A stretch of 64,000 bases of DNA from NCBI RefSeq assembly GCF_001191005.1, contig NZ_CP012201.1, forward strand, positions 3,844,001 to 3,908,000, given 5' to 3'. The position numbers and the translations under genes are program-made. This DNA comes from Massilia sp. NR 4-1. Lineage in GTDB: Bacteria > Pseudomonadota > Gammaproteobacteria > Burkholderiales > Burkholderiaceae_D. How positions within the stretch are numbered: the stretch's first letter is position 1; each line of letters opens with the position of its first letter. Below the pieces are notes generated by a model, which saw nothing but the letters and a program-made list of their open reading frames with translations, did no database searches and was not told the origin of the DNA. Positions 8,456 through 16,524 of the stretch are shown here, in pieces.

Positions 8456-9181
8456 TCAGTCCTGATTCGGGTGTTCGGTGGACGCAGCAGCATCGGCTTC
8501 GATGACGGCTTCGTTGGCGGCGACCAGCACGGCGCGCGGAATATGCACCACCTGGTCCGGCACGCGCTTGAACACGTCGGCCAGGGCGCCGTTGATGATG
8601 CGCTCCTTCAGCAGGTCGGTATCCATCAGCAGGTCGAGCAGCGGACCTTCCACCAGGATGTCGCCGCGGCGCTCGATGAAACCGAGCTTGGACAGGATGC
8701 CCAGGTTCATGTCCATACGGGTTTTCTTGCCCAGCTTGTCGCCGAAGTCGGCCAGCAGCGCCTTGTAAGGGATGCCGATCGAAGTGTCCTCCGCGCGCGG
8801 CACCGGCTTCTCCTGGCCGAACATATCGTTCTGGTCGTCGTCGGCGTGCTGGTGGGTTTCCTGGCGCTCGCGCTTGGGCAGGATGATCAGCGCCCACAGC
8901 ACCACCAGCAAGGCCACGCCATCGCGCGCCAGGCCGAAATTATTGTTCTGCCAGGTGTCGCGCGCGCCGAACACCTTCGGCTCGATGGCGCGGTGCAGGC
9001 ACAGGGTGACGTGGTCGGCGTAGACATTGTCCAGCAGCTTCAGGCCGCAGGCCGTCAGGCGCGCATCGACTTCGGCGCGGAACTGCTCGTCGGACAGGGC
9101 GCGCTTGACCAGGCGGTCGTCGCGGCGCAGGGTCTGATGCGTCAACAGGCGCGCAATCAGGATTTGGGAATCGTCATTCAT
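8456..9181 (-). CDS. mksE: MksE-like condensin accessory subunit (DUF4194/JetB type)
   Basis: 241 residues, mostly helical, with winged-helix-like segments and a distinctive hydrophobic stretch at about residues 87-103 (DGVALLVVLWALIILPKRER) followed by a very acidic/His linker (HQHADDDQND). Size, position between the kleisin-like and SMC genes, and this motif fit MksE, the small KITE-type subunit that binds kleisin and DNA. Its ATG overlaps the mksF stop by 8 nt (ATGAATGA), so translation is coupled. Identification rests largely on context, so the name is family-level. Confidence 0.8.
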   Translation of the reverse strand: MNDDSQILIARLLTHQTLRRDDRLVKRALSDEQFRAEVDARLTACGLKLLDNVYADHVTLCLHRAIEPKVFGARDTWQNNNFGLARDGVALLVVLWALIILPKRERQETHQHADDDQNDMFGQEKPVPRAEDTSIGIPYKALLADFGDKLGKKTRMDMNLGILSKLGFIERRGDILVEGPLLDLLMDTDLLKERIINGALADVFKRVPDQVVHIPRAVLVAANEAVIEADAAASTEHPNQD

Positions 9182-10547
9182 CGGCCTTGCCGCTTTCTTC
9201 CAGATCTAGTGAGAGGGATGCCATGGAGATGGCCGCGATTTCGAGATCGGGCAGCTTGACCATGGTGTCGGTCGGCGTGAAGGTGAGGGGCAGGCGCGCC
9301 AGTTCGGCGGTCGCGCCCTGCAGGCTGGCCTCGGCCGCGTCACCCAGCAGCGGCAGCAGCGAGGCGCGGTAGGACGCGACGGCGAAGCTGGCCGGCAGCA
9401 GCGATTCGTGCACCGGAATCTGCTTCGGCGCGCCATCGGCGATGCTGGGGAAGTTATTCAGGTTGGCGAAGTCCGACAGGCGGTCCAGCCAGTCATCGAG
9501 TTCTTTTTGCATGGCGGGCGTATCGTTAATCGTGGTCGGCGCATCCTGGCCGGTCGGCAGGCCGCCCTCGCCGGTGTTGCCGGCGCGTTCGGCCATCAGC
9601 TCCGTTTCGGCCACGTCGATCATCTCGGCGGGCGTGATGAACAGCGGCTTGGCCGGCTGGTCGATGGCGTCTTCCGCCAGCGAAGCGAGGTCCTCGTGCT
9701 CCAGCAACCAGCGCTTGATATCGGTGGTCGACAGGCCGGACTGGCCCAGATGCACGCGCTGGCGTTCGATCTGGTTCAGCGCGCGCGAGAACATGCCCTG
9801 CATATTCAGCAGCTGGCTCTGGGCACGGCCGATGGCCTGGGCGGCGCGGTGGGTGGCCGCGTCGGCCCGCTCGTCCGAGGTGATGGCGCGCAGGATTTCC
9901 GAGCCCTTCTCCACCCAGTCGCACGCCAGGTGCCACTTCGCCTGCGAGGCGCGCAGGCGGAATTCGGAACCGGAAGCGATGGCGTCGCGGAATTCATCGG
10001 TCAGGTCGACCAGGCGGCCCAGCAAATGCTGCAGCTGCTCGACGGTGACGCCGCCCACGGCCTGGGCGCCGGCCACCTGGGACAGCAGGAAGCCCATTTC
10101 AGCCTGGTCCTCGGTCTGGCCCAGGCCCAGCAGGCTGTCGATGGCCGACAGCACATTGCGCGCCATCGGCGTCACGCGGTAGACCGCCTGCTGCGCATCC
10201 CAGGCCAGCAGCTGGTTCGAGCGCAGGCGCATCAGCACCGTTTCCAGGCTCTCCGGCAGCATATAGGCCAGCTTGGTATTGATGTCGGCGCGCGAAAACG
10301 CGGACGAAGCGGTATCGTTGGCCAGCTCGCGCAACACGAGCAGACGCACCAAAACGCCCTCGAAACCGCCGTGGAACAGGGCCGTAAACACCTGGAGCAG
10401 CGGCTGGGCGCGCTTCAGGTGGAAGACCTGTTCAATCTCGTCTACCGAGACATTGGGCTGGAAGTGGGCTTGCAGGGCAGCATTTTGCTCCTGCTCGGTC
10501 GGGTTTGCATCGGCAGCCAAGGCTGCACTTGCCATAATATCAATCAT
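9174..10547 (-). CDS. mksF: MksF-like kleisin subunit
   Basis: 457 residues from the ATG at 10547, which has GGAG 5 nt upstream; two other in-frame ATGs (10574, 10535) lack a good site. The N-terminal region (about residues 40-130) looks like a winged helix (AYMLPESLETVLMRLRSNQL, VYRVTPMARNVLSAI), comparable to the MukF N-terminal dimerisation domain. A long helical middle follows, then a C-terminal region rich in Leu and Ser. In this family the protein bridges the two SMC heads. It is the first gene of the mksFEB operon; no further gene of the operon lies upstream. Confidence 0.8.
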   Translation of the reverse strand: MIDIMASAALAADANPTEQEQNAALQAHFQPNVSVDEIEQVFHLKRAQPLLQVFTALFHGGFEGVLVRLLVLRELANDTASSAFSRADINTKLAYMLPESLETVLMRLRSNQLLAWDAQQAVYRVTPMARNVLSAIDSLLGLGQTEDQAEMGFLLSQVAGAQAVGGVTVEQLQHLLGRLVDLTDEFRDAIASGSEFRLRASQAKWHLACDWVEKGSEILRAITSDERADAATHRAAQAIGRAQSQLLNMQGMFSRALNQIERQRVHLGQSGLSTTDIKRWLLEHEDLASLAEDAIDQPAKPLFITPAEMIDVAETELMAERAGNTGEGGLPTGQDAPTTINDTPAMQKELDDWLDRLSDFANLNNFPSIADGAPKQIPVHESLLPASFAVASYRASLLPLLGDAAEASLQGATAELARLPLTFTPTDTMVKLPDLEIAAISMASLSLDLEESGKADE

Positions 10548-10664
10548 CGTACTCCGGTATCCTGGCCCAGACATGCAAGTTTGCTATCAGCAACAAACTA
10601 CGCGGGGGCGTCAGTATACCAGCTACCACCGCCTAGCCCGGACTCCCTTTGCACCAGATCAAGG

Positions 10665-10724
10665 AATGCCACACCCTGGCGTCAGGCGCGGCCGCCGAGG
10701 CACCACGGTCGGACATTTCTTGAG
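10665..10724. repeat. dispersed palindromic repeat, copy 1 (degenerate)
   Basis: A degenerate copy of the intergenic element also found at 10736, 30259 and 35659. The shared right half (CCGAGGCACCA...GGACATT) is clear, while the left half has drifted (AATGCCACACCCTGG). It lies between the DUF3108 gene end and mksF. Confidence 0.7.
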
Positions 10725-10735
10725 AAAGATCAAAG

Positions 10736-10791
10736 AATGTCCACCTCTGGTGCCTGGCACCAGGGTGGACATTTGTTGAGCGAGATCAAAC
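10736..10791. repeat. dispersed palindromic repeat, copy 2
   Basis: Nearly perfect hairpin: AATGTCCACCTCTGGTGCC pairs with GGCACCAGGGTGGACATT with a single extra base and a 1-nt centre. The right flank GCGAGATCAAA is the reverse complement of the left flank of the copy at 35.65 kb, so the repeated unit is longer than the stem. It may also end transcription of the DUF3108 operon, whose stop is at 10797. Confidence 0.8.
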
Positions 10792-10796
10792 GGGAC

Positions 10797-11552
10797 TTAT
10801 TTGCGGTCGATTTTGGTGAGCAGCTGTTCGAAGCTGTCGCCGTCCTCTTCGGAGAACAGGATGCGTACGGGGTACCAGTCGAGGCCGGGCGCCAGCCAGA
10901 GGTCGACTTGCTGGCCTTTGTCGCGCTTGGGCGGGGCTTTGCTGAAGTGCAGGGCTTCGATGTCGCCCATGGCGGTTTTCAGGGTTTCGCTGCCGACGAC
11001 TTTAAACGTCCAGGTTTCGGCGTCGCGCCGGCCGGCCACGAAAAAGGCCCATTCGCTGCCAGGCTTGAATTTGTCGGGGGATTGGCGGGCGATGGCGGCC
11101 AGCTGCCACGGAGCGCTGGTGCGGTCCTGCTCGCCGCCTTTGAGCGGGTAGCTTTCCTGGGCGTCGGCGAATTCGATGGTCTTGCTGTCGCGCTTGAACT
11201 GGGTGGTGGACGAACCTTTGCGGATGCGCTTCTCGTAGTAGCTATCCGGCGCCAGGCCGTACTCGTCGACCGCGCCTTCGCTGCGGTTTTCCAGCACCTT
11301 GCCGAACAGGCCGGAGCGCGCTTCGCTGAGGATGGAGTATTTGCCGCCGCCGGCGCGCCAGGCCACGCTCGCTTCGCCGCTCAGCGGCAGGCCGTGGTTG
11401 CGCGCCTTGAGCGCGTATTGCAGGTCGGCCGAGGGCGGCAGGTTGAAGGGCCGCTTGATGCTCGGATGCTCGCTGGCCGCCAGGGCCGGCGCCTGCAGGG
11501 CCGTCAGCAACAGGCTGGCGGCGAGGACTTGCTTGAAAGGGGTCATGGTCAT
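10797..11552 (-). CDS. DUF3108 domain-containing exported protein
   Basis: 251 residues with a signal peptide (FKQVLAASLLLTALQAPALAA). The mature part is beta-rich and carries the DUF3108 pattern in which a substrate-free beta-barrel-like domain ends in PKRDKGQQVDLWLAPGLDWYPVRILFSEEDGDSFEQ. DUF3108 has no proven function; proteins of this kind are periplasmic or outer-membrane associated. Its ATG overlaps the stop of the upstream DUF3108 gene (ATGA), so the two homologous proteins are made from one mRNA and arose by duplication. Confidence 0.85.
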   Translation of the reverse strand: MTMTPFKQVLAASLLLTALQAPALAASEHPSIKRPFNLPPSADLQYALKARNHGLPLSGEASVAWRAGGGKYSILSEARSGLFGKVLENRSEGAVDEYGLAPDSYYEKRIRKGSSTTQFKRDSKTIEFADAQESYPLKGGEQDRTSAPWQLAAIARQSPDKFKPGSEWAFFVAGRRDAETWTFKVVGSETLKTAMGDIEALHFSKAPPKRDKGQQVDLWLAPGLDWYPVRILFSEEDGDSFEQLLTKIDRK

Positions 11553-12691
11553 TGAATTGTCGAATCCAGTTGTGTAATGCGCGTGACGGTTTGCGTGGTC
11601 ACGGCGCCGTTCGCTTCGGTATTGCGGATCTGTACCGGATACCAGCCCAGCGTAGGCGCCAGCCAGATGTCCAGCCGCGCCGAGTAGCTGCCCGGCTTGG
11701 GCGGCCGCGCCAGGCGCCAGGTCTGCAGCTTGCCCATGGCCGTGTCCAGCTCTTCTTCACCGGCCAGCTGAAAACGGTAAACGCTGGCGCCCTTGTCTTC
11801 GCCGACCAGAATATCGATATCGCCGTCGAACTGCTTGACGTCGGCGCGGCCGATGGCGGCCAGCTGGAACGGCACGCTGGCCTTGTCCTGCGCGCCGGCC
11901 AGCAGCGGCACCTTGGCTTCGCTGGCCGAGAAGCTGATATTGCGCTGCTCGCGGTTGAAATGGGTGGCCGTCTGCGAGCGGCCGCGCCGTTTCTCGCGCA
12001 TGGTTTGCGGCGCGATGCCGGCATCGTCGATGCTGCCCTCGCTGTCCAGCGCGAGCAGGTTGACGCGCGCGATCAGCACAGCGATGCCCACTTCCAGTCC
12101 CACCTTGTAGCGGCTGCCGTCGCTTTGCCAGCGCATGGCGGCCGAGCCATTCCATTTCGTCCCGTTGGGGTCGACCCGCTTCACGTCCAGCTCAAAACCG
12201 GCCGACGGCGGCAGATCGACCTTGTAGCGCCGCCCGCCCTGCGGCGGCGGCGAGGCGTCGGCTGCCGGCGATTGTACGTCGGCCGCTGCGGGAGCGGCGC
12301 CCGGCTGGACAGCCGGCGTGGCGGCGATCGCGCCGGCGGCCGTGGCGCCCTCGGTGTCGGCGCTGACCGGCGCGGCCACATCGAGGCCGGCTTCCAGCAC
12401 GGCGGGCGGCACCGGCGGCGCCGGCTGCAAGTCCGGTGCGGGCGGCGGCGGAATGGGCTGGCGCGGACGCGGCGGCGGCGGCCGTTCGCGCGGCGGTGCT
12501 GCGGGCTGGGGCGGACGCGCGGCCAGCGCGGGCAGCAGTTCGATTTCGACCATGCGCGGCAGCGGGCTGCGCTCGGGGCTTTCGCCCATATGGCTGGTCA
12601 GCCAGGCAATGACGGCGTAGTGCAGTGCGACGATCAGCGCCAGCAGAATCAGCGGCCGGCTACGGCTGGAGTAATAAGAAACGCTCGTCAT
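11549..12691 (-). CDS. DUF3108 protein with N-terminal membrane anchor and proline-rich linker
   Basis: 380 residues. One membrane helix near residues 13-33 (PLILLALIVALHYAVIAWL), then a strongly proline-rich stretch (about residues 58-100) like the periplasmic spanner of TonB, an Ala-rich region, and a DUF3108 domain from about residue 155 ending ARLDIWLAPTLGWYPVQIRNTE. It is inferred to sit in the inner membrane with the DUF3108 domain reaching across the periplasm. The downstream gene encodes the same domain as a free exported protein. It is divergent from phaM; 136 nt separate them. Confidence 0.82.
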   Translation of the reverse strand: MTSVSYYSSRSRPLILLALIVALHYAVIAWLTSHMGESPERSPLPRMVEIELLPALAARPPQPAAPPRERPPPPRPRQPIPPPPAPDLQPAPPVPPAVLEAGLDVAAPVSADTEGATAAGAIAATPAVQPGAAPAAADVQSPAADASPPPQGGRRYKVDLPPSAGFELDVKRVDPNGTKWNGSAAMRWQSDGSRYKVGLEVGIAVLIARVNLLALDSEGSIDDAGIAPQTMREKRRGRSQTATHFNREQRNISFSASEAKVPLLAGAQDKASVPFQLAAIGRADVKQFDGDIDILVGEDKGASVYRFQLAGEEELDTAMGKLQTWRLARPPKPGSYSARLDIWLAPTLGWYPVQIRNTEANGAVTTQTVTRITQLDSTIQ

Positions 12692-12827
12692 GGCCGCTAG
12701 TGTACCGTGTCCGCCGAGGCCAGGCTGAAGGTCAGCTGAAGTGAGAAAATTGGCAAGATTTTTTCCGCCGTATCTGCTACGCTAATCTTCCTTACGCAAG
12801 CCTGCTTCAGACAAACGGAGAATGCCC

Positions 12828-13727
12828 ATGACCTCGCCGCAAATGTCCAATATCCCCGGCGCCGCAGTAATGACCGACACCCTCGATTTCGTGAAAAACC
12901 TGTGGGGCAGCATGGGCGTGCCCGGCATCGGTCTGCCCGGCATCGCCACGCCGACCCTCTCGGTCGATGAGCTGGAAAAGAAGATCAATGACTTGAGGGC
13001 CGTCGAGGCCTGGCTGAACCTGAACGCCACCATGGTCCGCAGCAGCATCCAGGCGCTGGAAGTCCAGCGCGGCACCATCAATGCGCTAAAATCCATGGGC
13101 AAGACCCTGGCCGCGGCCATGCAGCAGCCGTCCAGCGGCGAGCACTCGCTGTTCGACACCATGCCGTATGCGGCCTTCTTCCAGCCGCCCGGCGCGAAAA
13201 CGGAGACGGCCGGCAAGAGCAGCGCGGCGAAAAGCGGCACGGCCGCCAGCGCTGGCGCCGCGCCCGCCAAGGATGAGGCCAAGACCGAGGACCCAGGCGC
13301 CGCCGGCGCGAAGCCCAGCATGGCCGATGCCGCCAGCGCCGCCGCCGCGCAGATGGCCAATCCGGCCATCTGGTGGAATCTGCTGCAGGAACAATTCAAG
13401 CAGGCCGTCAGCTCGACCATGGCGGCCGACCTGGGTGGCGTAGCCAAACCGGCGGCCCAAAGCGCCGCCTCCGACAAGGCCGGCGCCGCGCAGCCTGGCG
13501 CCGCCGAAGCTAAAGACACGGCGGCAGGCCAGGCCGCTCCCGCCGCCAAGGCGGACGGCGGCAATGCTGGCGCCGATGCGGCCAAGGACACCGCTCCCGC
13601 CAAGCCGGCCGGCAAGGGCGGCTCGTCCAAGGCGGCCGTGAACGGCGCCGCCAAGGCCGATACGGCCAGCAGCAAGGCGCCCGCGCGCAAGCCGGCCGCC
13701 AAGCGCAGCGCGCCGCAGCCTAAATAG
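12828..13727 (+). CDS. phaM: PhaM-type polyhydroxyalkanoate granule regulatory protein
   Basis: 299 residues. The N-terminal part (TDTLDFVKNLWGSMGVPG, VDELEKKINDLRAVEAWLNLN) matches PhaM, which activates PHB synthase PhaC and tethers granules to the nucleoid. The C-terminal half is low-complexity Ala/Lys/Pro (about residues 110-299), ending in a basic KPAAKRSAPQPK tail that fits PhaM's histone-like DNA-binding end. The ATG at 12828 has GGAG at 7 nt; the in-frame ATG at 12822 would be too close to it. Implies the organism makes polyhydroxybutyrate. Stands alone. Confidence 0.85.
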   Translation: MTSPQMSNIPGAAVMTDTLDFVKNLWGSMGVPGIGLPGIATPTLSVDELEKKINDLRAVEAWLNLNATMVRSSIQALEVQRGTINALKSMGKTLAAAMQQPSSGEHSLFDTMPYAAFFQPPGAKTETAGKSSAAKSGTAASAGAAPAKDEAKTEDPGAAGAKPSMADAASAAAAQMANPAIWWNLLQEQFKQAVSSTMAADLGGVAKPAAQSAASDKAGAAQPGAAEAKDTAAGQAAPAAKADGGNAGADAAKDTAPAKPAGKGGSSKAAVNGAAKADTASSKAPARKPAAKRSAPQPK

Positions 13728-13748
13728 GCAAAGCGCCGGCGCCGCGGC

Positions 13749-13964
13749 TTAGGCCAGGCGCTGGATGCGGATTTCCTGTATCTGCCCGTCGTCCTGGCGC
13801 AGCACCTTGACGATGCGGATCAAGCCCTCTTCCTCCATGCCCAGCGCACTGGCGTGCGCGGCCTGGAAGGATTCCAGCGTGTCGCCCTTGGCGCTGACGG
13901 GGCGTATCCACGCCGCCGCGCCAACCTTCATTTTTTCGTATACCTCTTTCGCGATATCGCGCAT
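13749..13964 (-). CDS. small conserved-looking protein, unknown function
   Basis: 71 residues (MRDIAKEVYEKMKVGAAAW...), soluble, mixed alpha/beta, no membrane or signal segments. A strong ribosome site (GGAGACGAGG) precedes the ATG, supporting that it is translated. It lies 27 nt after the REC-TPR response regulator on the same strand, so it may be the last gene of that operon. I do not recognise the family. Confidence 0.6.
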   Translation of the reverse strand: MRDIAKEVYEKMKVGAAAWIRPVSAKGDTLESFQAAHASALGMEEEGLIRIVKVLRQDDGQIQEIRIQRLA

Positions 13965-13991
13965 CCTCGTCTCCTTCGGTTGGGAGTTGGT

Positions 13992-15710
13992 TTAGTTTTC
14001 TTGAGCGGGTGCAGGCGCGGGTGCTGCGGCGTCGGGGCCGGCCTGCTCCTCCTCGACGCTCGTAGGGGGCGGTGCTGGCGCCAACAGCGCCAGCTGTTCG
14101 ATCATTTGCGCAAAGCGCTGCTGGCCCGGAGCGATGCGGTCCACATACATGAGCACATCGTTGGCCTCGGCCATCAGGGCATCGTCGTAACCGTGTTCCT
14201 GCAGGTGCGAGATCAGGATCTGCGCCGAGTTGAACAGGATACGCAGATTGTTGGGCAGGGCGCGGCGCGCTTCGCGCATCCAGGCCACCGCTTCGCCCAG
14301 CTTGCCGGTTTTCCACAGCAGCACGCCCTTGTTCATCATATCGGCCGCTTCCTTGCGCGCCGCCGTGATCAGCAGCATGCCCTCTTCGCCCATGCGCGCC
14401 TTGTCGAAGATTTTCTGCACTTCGTCCAGCAGCACCTGGTTGTCGTGGTTATTGCGCGTGACGTAGCACAGCAGGTCGACCGGCGCATCCTTGACGCCGA
14501 CAGCAAACAGCAGGGTCGCCATTTCCATGCAGGTCGGGATGTCGGGGCGTACCGGGTCGGCGCCCAGCATGGTTTCCAGTTCGTCGCCCGCCTTGCGCGC
14601 GCGGCGGTAGTCGCCGCTCTCGTGGTAGACCAGGCCTTCGGTGATCTTGGCGCGCAGCTGCAAGGTGTCGCCGGCGAAATCGCGCTGGGCGATGGCCAGC
14701 AATTGCAGCGCCTCTTTCGGATCGTTCTTCTGGCCGCAGACGCGCGCCAGGCCGAAGTAGGCGTCGGCCGTTTTCATGATCGAGTACTCGCCGATGGCGA
14801 TGCACTTGCGGAAGGCTTTCTCGGCCAGCGGGATATTGCCGACCTTGAGCGCGGCCTGGCCCAGATTGCGCTGGCGCGGCACCGAGTTGGGCGAGAGCTT
14901 GGCGGCCTTCTCCAGCACGTCGCAGGCTTCCTGGCTCTTGCCCATCAACTCCAGCGACTTGGCCAGCTGGTCGTAGGCGTCGATGAAATAGCGGTTTTCC
15001 GCAATCACGCTGTGGAACATCTGGCGCGCCGCCTCGTGCTCGCCATTGGCCATGCGGATCTTGCCCAGTCCCGTGCGCGCCCAGTTGTAGTCGCGCTGCT
15101 CCAGCACCTGTTCGAACACCACGCGCGCCTTTTCCGGCTCGCCCGCCTTCAGCAGCAGATTGGCCTTCATGCGCAGCAGGTCGATCTCGTGCACCTTGTT
15201 GTCGCTGGCCTGCTCGTCGCACAGGCGGGCGGCGCGCAGATAGTCCTTGTCGATATAGGCTTCGTCGATCTGGCGGAAGATCTGCTTTTTCAGCCAGACG
15301 CGGTTCAGGCGGGTCAGCAGCACGCCTTCGGTGATCGGCTTGATCAGATAGGCCTCGGGCTGATGCTCGGCCGCGCCCATCACCGACTCCACGCTCTTCT
15401 CGGCCGACACCGTGAGCCAGACGCTGCTCGGCGTCATCAGGTTGCGGATGCGCGCCTCTTCCAGCACCTGCTGGCCGTTCTTGCCCTCGCCCAGATTGAA
15501 GTCGCACAGCACCACGTCGTAGTGGGTGCGCGCCAGCAGCGTCATGGCCTCGCCGCCGCTGGCCGCCTGGTCGATGTGCTTGGCGCCCAGATTGCGCAAG
15601 GCTTCGCGCAGCAGCTGGCGGATGCCGACGAAATCGTCGACGATCAGATAGCGCTTCTCGGCCCAGTCGATGCCGGGCGTGGGGTCGTTGGCGTTGTGAA
15701 CCTGGTCCAT
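13992..15710 (-). CDS. response regulator with TPR repeats (REC-TPR)
   Basis: 572 residues. A receiver domain fills residues 20-135 with the acidic pair DD25-26, phospho-acceptor Asp70 (VLCDFNLG) and the conserved Lys in AYLIKPIT. The rest is a chain of helical TPR-like repeats (about residues 140-530), ending in an Ala/Pro/Glu tail. There is no DNA-binding or enzymatic output domain, so signalling is presumably by protein-protein contact. It starts 3 nt after the stop of a histidine kinase gene and is almost certainly its partner. Confidence 0.88.
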   Translation of the reverse strand: MDQVHNANDPTPGIDWAEKRYLIVDDFVGIRQLLREALRNLGAKHIDQAASGGEAMTLLARTHYDVVLCDFNLGEGKNGQQVLEEARIRNLMTPSSVWLTVSAEKSVESVMGAAEHQPEAYLIKPITEGVLLTRLNRVWLKKQIFRQIDEAYIDKDYLRAARLCDEQASDNKVHEIDLLRMKANLLLKAGEPEKARVVFEQVLEQRDYNWARTGLGKIRMANGEHEAARQMFHSVIAENRYFIDAYDQLAKSLELMGKSQEACDVLEKAAKLSPNSVPRQRNLGQAALKVGNIPLAEKAFRKCIAIGEYSIMKTADAYFGLARVCGQKNDPKEALQLLAIAQRDFAGDTLQLRAKITEGLVYHESGDYRRARKAGDELETMLGADPVRPDIPTCMEMATLLFAVGVKDAPVDLLCYVTRNNHDNQVLLDEVQKIFDKARMGEEGMLLITAARKEAADMMNKGVLLWKTGKLGEAVAWMREARRALPNNLRILFNSAQILISHLQEHGYDDALMAEANDVLMYVDRIAPGQQRFAQMIEQLALLAPAPPPTSVEEEQAGPDAAAPAPAPAQEN

Positions 15711-15713
15711 GGC

Positions 15714-16424
15714 TTAAGGCAGACGCAGAATGAAGACGCCGCCGCCCAGGCGGCCGCCGTTTTCCAGGTGGACGCTGCCGGCGCGGCCGCGATGGCGGTG
15801 CATCTTCGCCACTTCGCTGGAGAAGTACAGGCCCAGGCCCGTGCTGTTGCTGGCGAAATCGACCGGCGCGCCGCCATTCAGCGCGGCGCCCGCCTGCAGC
15901 ATGGCGGGCGGGAAGCCGATGCCATTGTCCTCCACGCGCAGCTCCAGCCAGCCATCCTGCTCGGCGATGCTGAGGCGGATGCGGTCGGTGGTGTAGCGGA
16001 TGGCGTTATTGATCGCGTGCAGCAGCACGCCGATGACCAGGTCTTCGTCGAAGGTCCAGATCAGGTCGGGCGCATACTCGGCGTCGAAACGGATGCTCTT
16101 GGAATTGAGCAGGATGCGCTGCTGGGCCGCCAGCTGCTGCACCAGTTCCTCGATGCGCACGGCGTTCGGGTCGTAGGGATAACTGGGCTTGCCCACTTCC
16201 TTGTACAGGGCCAGCAGCTGGATCAGCTTATCGTTCAGGCGGCGCGTCTGGTACAGCATATGCGCCATTTGCGGATAGGAGGTGTCGGCGACCGCGGGCG
16301 CGCCGGGGGCGCTTGCCAGCAGATTCTCCAGCGTGCCGCTGAGCACACTGATCGAATTCTTCATGTCGTGCACCGTCGATGCCAGGAACAGGAATAGCTC
16401 AGGCGATCCGCCGTGGTCTTCCAT
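15714..16424 (-). CDS. soluble sensor histidine kinase
   Basis: 236 residues without any membrane segment or recognisable sensor domain. The H-box is very near the N-terminus (STVHDMKNSISVLSG, His19). It is followed by an HATPase domain with N-box HAINNAIRY, G1 VEDNGIGFP and G2 STGLGLYFS. GAGGAGG precedes the ATG, and a TATAAT (complement of 16457-16462) lies upstream as a possible -10. Operon with the REC-TPR protein. The stripped-down form suggests that it receives its signal from another cytoplasmic protein. Confidence 0.86.
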   Translation of the reverse strand: MEDHGGSPELFLFLASTVHDMKNSISVLSGTLENLLASAPGAPAVADTSYPQMAHMLYQTRRLNDKLIQLLALYKEVGKPSYPYDPNAVRIEELVQQLAAQQRILLNSKSIRFDAEYAPDLIWTFDEDLVIGVLLHAINNAIRYTTDRIRLSIAEQDGWLELRVEDNGIGFPPAMLQAGAALNGGAPVDFASNSTGLGLYFSSEVAKMHRHRGRAGSVHLENGGRLGGGVFILRLP

Positions 16425-16499
16425 CCGTGCCGCCTCCTCATTGTTTCCAGAAGCGAATTATAGCTCGCCGGGCGGCGGCCACCCCGGCGGCTATGGCGC

Positions 16500-16523
16500 G
16501 CCCGCCACAGTCGGACGGCGGGC
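16500..16523 (-). terminator. hairpin after the mnmC-like gene
   Basis: GCCCGCC (16500-16506) and GGCGGGC (16517-16523) form a perfect 7-bp stem with a 10-nt loop, beginning 1 nt after the stop codon at 16525. There is no U tract, so its role as terminator is only likely. Confidence 0.4.
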
Positions 16524-16524
16524 T

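Noticed and set aside
12400..12520. GC-rich repeat-like stretch in the DUF3108 gene
   Set aside because: It simply encodes the proline-rich spanner of the protein.
13854..16397. 847-codon plus-strand ORF opposite the two-component genes
   Set aside because: Shadow of the REC-TPR and kinase genes, no recognisable motif.
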